A stretch of DNA of 64,000 nt. Source: CALDTK01 sp041744755 (GTDB taxonomy: Bacteria > Bacteroidota > Bacteroidia > Chitinophagales > Saprospiraceae). The stretch spans positions 62,001 to 126,000 of the forward strand of contig JBGTKC010000075.1 of the NCBI GenBank assembly GCA_041744755.1, given 5' to 3'. The notes under the pieces are model-generated. The model worked only from the letters and a program-made list of their open reading frames with translations. It was not told where the DNA came from and did not search any database. Made by a program: the position numbers and the translations under genes. Shown here piece by piece: positions 59,922 through 64,000 of the stretch. Numbering within the stretch: position 1 is the stretch's first letter; each line of letters opens with the position of its first letter.

Positions 59922-61583
59922 ATGACGAACCCCGCACTGGCCCAGGCCTTTTCCGACCTCGCGAAACTCATGGAGTACCGCGGGGAGAACGCGTTCAAGA
60001 TCCGCAGTTACCAGAACGTCGCGGACACGATCAAGAAAGGCGATGTCGATTTCGCCGCGCTACCGAAACCTGAACTCCTCGCCGTAGAGGGCATCGGCGC
60101 AGCGATCGCGGACAAGATCGCGGAACTCGTAAACACCGGGCAGCTGGACCTGTACCGTCGTTACGTCGAAGATACCCCGGCCGTGGCCCTCCAATTGCTC
60201 ACCGTTAAGGGCCTCGGCGCCAAGAAGGTCCGGCAGCTCGTGGCCGAACTACAGGTAGGCTCGGTCGGGGAACTCCTGCAGGCCGTCGACGAGAACCGGG
60301 TCGCCGGACTGAAAGGCTGGTCCGGCGTTAGCCAGGCGAAGCTACGGGCGCAATTGCTCTTCTTCCAGGAGTCGCAGGCGCGACTACGGTATGCCTCTGC
60401 CTTGCCGCTGGCGGAAGCGCTCCTGGCCTCGCTCCGCCCGCATACTTCGCGAGTCGAATTTACCGGTCAGCTACGACGACAGGCCATCACCGTCGACGCC
60501 ATCGAGCTACTCGCCATCTACAGCGAGCCTTTGCGCGCAGCGCTAGCTAGCCAGGGATTCGTCGAAGCGTTCGACGCCGGCTACGCAATAGCGCAATTCA
60601 GGCTCTTGGAAAGTGTCCCGCCGCAGCTCATCTACCTCACTGGCGAAGCAGCTTTCGAGCGGGAGTGGCTGACCACCACCGGGTCGCCCGAGTTCCTCGA
60701 TGACCACGCGGCATTGCGTGATACACGGGAGACTACCGAGACGCAGATCTTTGCGGAAGCCAACATGCCCTTCGTGCCAGCGCCGCAGCGAGAACCGTCG
60801 TCGCCTTACCCGCCGACGCCCGCGGACAAGGTCATCGCCATCGCCGACATCCGGGGCGTCGTCCACGCCCACACCACCGCGAGTGATGGATCGGCGACCC
60901 TGGACGTTTTGGCGAAAGCCGTTCAAGCTGCCGGCTATACCTACCTCACGATCACCGACCACAGCCGCGCTGCGTTTTACGCAAACGGCCTCACACCGGA
61001 GCGCCGGCGCGCGCAGGCCGCCCAGATCGACGCGTACAACGAGCAGCATCCCGGCTTTACGGTCTTCAAGGGCACCGAGGTCGACATCCTGCGCGACGGC
61101 ACGCTCGACTTCGCGGACGAGATATTGGCGGAGCTCGACATCGTGATTGCGAGCGTCCACAGTGTGCTCGACATGACGCCCGCCGACGCCACCGAGCGCC
61201 TCCTCCGCGCGATCGCTAATCCGTACGTGACGATGCTCGGGCACCCGACCGGGCGACTGTTGCTCAGTCGCGAGGGCTACCACCCCGACATGCCGGCCGT
61301 ACTGGCGGCCTGTGCCGAGCACGCGGTCGCCGTCGAAATTAACGCCAGCCCGATGCGGCTCGACCTGGACTGGACATACGTGCCGCTCGCCGTGGAGCTT
61401 GGCGTCAAGATCTCGATCAACCCCGACGCCCACAGCGCCACAGGCATCGAGAACATTCGCCACGGCGTTCTCGCCGCGCAGAAAGCCGGCCTGCGCAAAG
61501 GCGATTGCCTCAACTGCCTAGAAGCCGATGAATTCTCGGCGTTCCTGCTTTCGCGAAAACGCGCCAGGGGCATCCTTCAGTGA
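59922..61583 (+). CDS. polX: PolX-like protein, polymerase site degenerate, PHP domain intact
   Basis: A 553-residue family X layout: helix-hairpin-helix N terminus (residues 1-130), palm/fingers-like middle (about 150-270) and a C-terminal PHP phosphoesterase. The PHP metal motifs are HAHTTASDGS (His315, His317), ITDHS, FKGTEVDIL, SVHSVLD, GHPTGR and NPDAHS. In the palm the usual GDxD-type aspartates are replaced (TVDAIE, with D192 and E195 only), so DNA synthesis is unlikely. A 3'-5' exonuclease or AP-site role remains likely. Its end overlaps the converging hydrolase by 7 bases. Confidence 0.88.
   Translation: MTNPALAQAFSDLAKLMEYRGENAFKIRSYQNVADTIKKGDVDFAALPKPELLAVEGIGAAIADKIAELVNTGQLDLYRRYVEDTPAVALQLLTVKGLGAKKVRQLVAELQVGSVGELLQAVDENRVAGLKGWSGVSQAKLRAQLLFFQESQARLRYASALPLAEALLASLRPHTSRVEFTGQLRRQAITVDAIELLAIYSEPLRAALASQGFVEAFDAGYAIAQFRLLESVPPQLIYLTGEAAFEREWLTTTGSPEFLDDHAALRDTRETTETQIFAEANMPFVPAPQREPSSPYPPTPADKVIAIADIRGVVHAHTTASDGSATLDVLAKAVQAAGYTYLTITDHSRAAFYANGLTPERRRAQAAQIDAYNEQHPGFTVFKGTEVDILRDGTLDFADEILAELDIVIASVHSVLDMTPADATERLLRAIANPYVTMLGHPTGRLLLSREGYHPDMPAVLAACAEHAVAVEINASPMRLDLDWTYVPLAVELGVKISINPDAHSATGIENIRHGVLAAQKAGLRKGDCLNCLEADEFSAFLLSRKRARGILQ
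60906..60920 (+). repeat. T4-hairpin repeat, exact
   Basis: In polX, sense; encodes VLAKA in the PHP domain. Confidence 0.9.
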
Positions 61584-62566
61584 TTCTCCCGCCCGCCGAG
61601 GCGCTCGGCGAGCAGCCTTTCGGCAAAACCCACCGCGCGGTGGTCACTGTAGTAATCGCCGTTGTCATTGCGCTCCACCCAGCCGCAGTGCCCGCCGTGG
61701 GCCGGGATTTCGAGGTGAATAAAGGGGTGTTTGCGAGCCAGGTCGCGCGGGTAACAGCTCGGCGCCAAGAAACTGTCGTCGGCCGCGTTGACGATGAGTG
61801 CCGGGTGGCGGAGTTGGTGCAAGACGGGTCCGGCACTATTGCGGTGCCAGTAGTCCTCGGCCGAATCAAACCCGTGCCACGGGGCGGTGTACCACTCGTC
61901 GAACTCCTCGAAGCGCTTCGCCTTGCGGAACTCCCCAACGTGGGGGTGTTGGCGTGTCTTTGCCTCGGCCTTCTTATTCAGGCTTTTGATAAATGACCAG
62001 CGGTAGGCCCAGTTGCGCGAGGCGTTGATGACCGCGTTACAGTCCTCGACGTGGATCGGGACCGAGAACACGGCGGCGCCAAGCGTCTGTGGCGGCGCGA
62101 GCGCGGGGGCTTCGGCCAGGAGTTTGAGGATGACGTTGCCGCCCAGACTATAACCCGTAATCATCAGGTGTCGGGCGCGAGTGGTGTCGAGGGCGTGCGC
62201 AATCGTTTGCCGCAGATCGCCGGTCTCGCCGATGTGATAGCTGCGCACGTGGCGGTTGGGCTCACCCGAGCAGCCGCGGAAGTTCATCGCGCACACCGAC
62301 CAACCCGCCCGGTGGTAGGCGCGGGCCATGCCGGCCATGTACGGTCGGCGCGCGTGGCCCTCGAGGCCGTGCGTAAGGACGGCGAGCTTGTCGCTGCCCG
62401 GCGCGCGCACCCAGTCTAGATCGACGAAGTCCCCGTCGGCGAGTTCGAAGCGCTCGCGCTCCCACGCGACGCGAGGTGGCTTGCGGAGGGTCCCGGCGTA
62501 AACCGTATTGATGTCGGTTTGCCGAAAGGCGATCGGCGGCTTGTAAGAAGAGACTAACAGCGGCAT
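61577..62566 (-). CDS. YheT-family alpha/beta hydrolase
   Basis: A 329-residue hydrolase. The catalytic triad can be read as Ser in GYSLGGN, Asp in NAADDSFL and His in HGGHCGW. VLTHGLEGHARRPYM forms the oxyanion region and AMNFRGCSGEPN is typical of the YheT/EMB8 family. Substrate unknown; lipid esters are often assumed. It lies eight bases downstream of folP on the same strand. Confidence 0.9.
   Translation of the reverse strand: MPLLVSSYKPPIAFRQTDINTVYAGTLRKPPRVAWERERFELADGDFVDLDWVRAPGSDKLAVLTHGLEGHARRPYMAGMARAYHRAGWSVCAMNFRGCSGEPNRHVRSYHIGETGDLRQTIAHALDTTRARHLMITGYSLGGNVILKLLAEAPALAPPQTLGAAVFSVPIHVEDCNAVINASRNWAYRWSFIKSLNKKAEAKTRQHPHVGEFRKAKRFEEFDEWYTAPWHGFDSAEDYWHRNSAGPVLHQLRHPALIVNAADDSFLAPSCYPRDLARKHPFIHLEIPAHGGHCGWVERNDNGDYYSDHRAVGFAERLLAERLGGRENH
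61615..61629 (-). repeat. T4-hairpin repeat, GCC/GGC stem
   Basis: GTTTTGCCGAAAGGC in the YheT-like gene, sense; encodes FAER. Confidence 0.85.
62517..62530 (+). repeat. T4-hairpin repeat, T3, GCC/GGC stem
   Basis: GTTTGCCGAAAGGC, antisense in the YheT-like gene; encodes AFRQT. Confidence 0.65.
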
Positions 62567-62574
62567 GCCAGGAC

Positions 62575-63444
62575 TTAGATCAGGGGGACGGGCGGGAGGC
62601 GGTAGGGGTCCTCGGCGTGGAAGGCAAGGTAGACGGCGATGGCCTCGGCGGCGGTACGCACATCGTGTACGCGCAAGATATCTGCCCCCCGCTGGAGGGC
62701 GAAGGCGTGGGCGGCGGTGGTCGCATTGAGGGCGCCGTCGGCGTCGACGCCGACGGCGCGGCAGAGGGTAGACTTGCGCGACAGACCCACGAGGATTGGG
62801 CGGCGCAGGAAGCGGAAATCTTGCAGCCGCGCCAGCAGTTCGAAGTTATGAGCGTCAGTCTTGCCAAAGCCAAAGCCCGGATCGAGGACGACGTCGTCGA
62901 CTTCAAAAGCCTGGGCTTTCGCCAAAACCTCCGTAAAGTGCGCAAAAACAGTTTCGATCAATCCTCCTGGGTAGATAGGGGCTTCTTGCATCGTGGCACT
63001 CGGGCCAAGACGGTGCATCGCGACCAAGGGCACGCGCCACTCGGCGAGCAGAGGCCACATCTCAGGGTCGGCCGTGGCGCCGCTGATGTCGTTGACGATG
63101 CAGGCGCCGTGCTCGAGCGCGGCCCGCGCCACGGACGCCCGGTAAGTATCTACGGAGAAATTAGTACTAGGGTACTCTTTGTAGAGTACCTTCAACGCAT
63201 CCACCACCCTCGAGCGCTCCACTGATTCATCCGTTGGTCCGCTCCCCGGCCGGGAAGTAGCTCCACCGAGATCAATGAAGGTGGCCCCGTCCTCAAGGCA
63301 CTTAGCTACCGTCTGAAGCAATCCACGTCCGCTGCCCGCGGCGTAAAAGCTGTCTGGACTCAGGTTGACGATCGCCATCACGCGCGGCTCCGCAAAGGTC
63401 ACCAGGCGACCTTGACAGTTGAGCGAAGTCGTGAGCAACGGCAT
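62575..63444 (-). CDS. folP: dihydropteroate synthase
   Basis: A 289-residue TIM-barrel enzyme condensing dihydropterin pyrophosphate with p-aminobenzoate for folate. Signatures: VMAIVNLSPDSFY, FIDLGGATSRPGS, CIVNDISGA, LDPGFGFGKT and GLSRKSTLCR. The start at 63444 lies four bases after a -7 box. An exact hairpin repeat encodes EVLAKAQ. Confidence 0.96.
   Translation of the reverse strand: MPLLTTSLNCQGRLVTFAEPRVMAIVNLSPDSFYAAGSGRGLLQTVAKCLEDGATFIDLGGATSRPGSGPTDESVERSRVVDALKVLYKEYPSTNFSVDTYRASVARAALEHGACIVNDISGATADPEMWPLLAEWRVPLVAMHRLGPSATMQEAPIYPGGLIETVFAHFTEVLAKAQAFEVDDVVLDPGFGFGKTDAHNFELLARLQDFRFLRRPILVGLSRKSTLCRAVGVDADGALNATTAAHAFALQRGADILRVHDVRTAAEAIAVYLAFHAEDPYRLPPVPLI
62914..62928 (-). 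repeat. T4-hairpin repeat, exact
   Basis: In folP, sense; encodes VLAKA. Confidence 0.9.
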
Positions 63445-63448
63445 GCGG

Positions 63449-63456
63449 CAAGGTTA
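63449..63456 (-). promoter_or_regulatory. -7 box of folP
   Basis: TAACCTTG on the minus strand, four bases before the ATG. Confidence 0.45.
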
Positions 63457-63620
63457 CGGAACCCGTCGCGAAGCTGTTTGGTGCACATTCCAAACGTAGA
63501 AACCTATACCAGCCAGTGCGACGCAAAACTATTGCGGGCGCAACCTTGCACGCTTTCGGACACCCCCGCAACTACACATAATGTCGCAACTGCTCTCGCG
63601 GTGGCGTCCGCCCTCCCAAT

Positions 63621-64000
63621 ATGCCGATTGTCTTTGTCTGTGACACCAAGCTCAGTATCGTTTGGATCGATGGCAACTTCTGCGAGGTGATCGACTGCGA
63701 CCACCGCCCGGCCCTCGGCAACAGTCTTCACGAATTCTTGCAAGTCCCCGCGGGGCATGGTTTTCGAGAGGAGGTAAAGCGACTCGGCCTAGACCTGAGT
63801 CGCAGTGCTTACTCAACGGAGTTGTTGAGCTCCGACCAGCAAATGATCCCCTTCGACTTCTTCCTGGAGCACGTGCCGAATTTCGAAGGAATTCAGGGTG
63901 CGTCGATGATCGCGGTCGGCGTCGAGTCCGATGGCCGTGACGCACGAGAGGAGGCCCCGGTCGAGGCAAAAGCCTTGGCGCTAGCCGTCGCGACTACCGA
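63621..64000 (+). CDS. PAS-like N terminus of a truncated gene
   Basis: The frame from ATG 63621 is open to the window edge (126 codons). VFVCDTKLSIVWIDGNFCEVIDCD resembles the start of the PAS domains at 58051 and 59064, including the hydrophobic-x-aspartate opening. It may be a third PAS-AraC regulator, but the DNA-binding part is outside the window. Confidence 0.55.
   Translation, partial: MPIVFVCDTKLSIVWIDGNFCEVIDCDHRPALGNSLHEFLQVPAGHGFREEVKRLGLDLSRSAYSTELLSSDQQMIPFDFFLEHVPNFEGIQGASMIAVGVESDGRDAREEAPVEAKALALAVATT

Noticed and set aside
1..64000. CRISPR arrays, insertion sequences, prophage or integron features
   Set aside because: No regularly spaced direct repeats, transposase, integrase or phage structural genes were seen.

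Overview
The window is a gene-dense chromosomal segment of about 60% GC (judged by eye) from a high-GC member of the Bacteroidota. Supporting signs are Bacteroidota-type -7 boxes (TAnnTTTG, here TACCTTTG, TACTTTTG and TACCTTGC) close to start codons, the kdsC-ubiA-maf order, a DUF3822 gene beside rsmD, a small CcmD, a DUF4249-like lipoprotein and the Bacteroidota form of purM. A Saprospiria/Lewinella-like or Rhodothermia-like relative is possible, but the sequence alone does not settle this. No transposase, prophage, CRISPR array or rRNA gene was seen.

Layout. 1-5.6 kb: a truncated C39-peptidase exporter with a degenerate ATPase loop, tpiA, a TonB-dependent receptor and a DUF72 protein. 5.6-9.9 kb: ppk1, tRNA-Gly with a clear promoter and terminator, purM and a small HsdR-N-like nuclease-fold protein. 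9.9-15.5 kb: a methyltransferase, a beta-barrel protein with a charged tail, kdsC-ubiA-maf, proline dehydrogenase and aroE. 15.5-19.4 kb: an M48 lipoprotein protease and a PAS histidine kinase coupled to a receiver-CRP fusion. 19.4-25.7 kb: a complete SUF iron-sulfur operon (sufB-C-D-S-E-T plus an Rrf2 repressor) with a palindrome over its probable promoter. 25.7-38 kb: tRNA-Arg, dnaK, a DUF4249-like lipoprotein, panB-mltG, a GH13 amylase, an rsmD operon, tsaD, a DAO-type oxidase and an MmcQ protein. 38-44.5 kb: a membrane histidine kinase, a ccmB-ccmC-ccmD-glutamate dehydrogenase cluster and an amidase. 44.7-57.8 kb: tamB, a lipoprotein gene broken by an in-frame TAG, aroC, mutS2, ndk, nrnA, an FKBP lipoprotein and prfB with its +1 frameshift. 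58-64 kb: two PAS-plus-AraC-type regulators, polX with a degenerate polymerase site, a YheT-like hydrolase, folP and a truncated PAS-like gene.

Main finding. A short dispersed element, consensus GTTTTGGCGAAAGCC, occurs 19 times exactly, and about 50 times when variants are counted, in only 64 kb. It lies on both strands, mostly inside conserved genes. The copies fit T4 followed by a 3-bp stem, a GNNA loop (mostly GNAA) and the paired 3-bp arm. Stem variants are compensated (GGC/GCC, GCC/GGC, AGC/GCT, ACC/GGT, CCC/GGG, GCT/AGC, CGC/GCG) and the loop varies as GAAA, GTAA, GGAA, GCAA, GACA and GAGA. This is what would be expected if a tiny DNA (or RNA) hairpin, not the linear word, is under selection. 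The core GCGAAAGC is known from biophysics as an unusually stable DNA mini-hairpin. No dedicated machinery for it is visible here; an uptake signal, a single-strand replication or recombination signal, or a nucleoid-protein site all remain possible.
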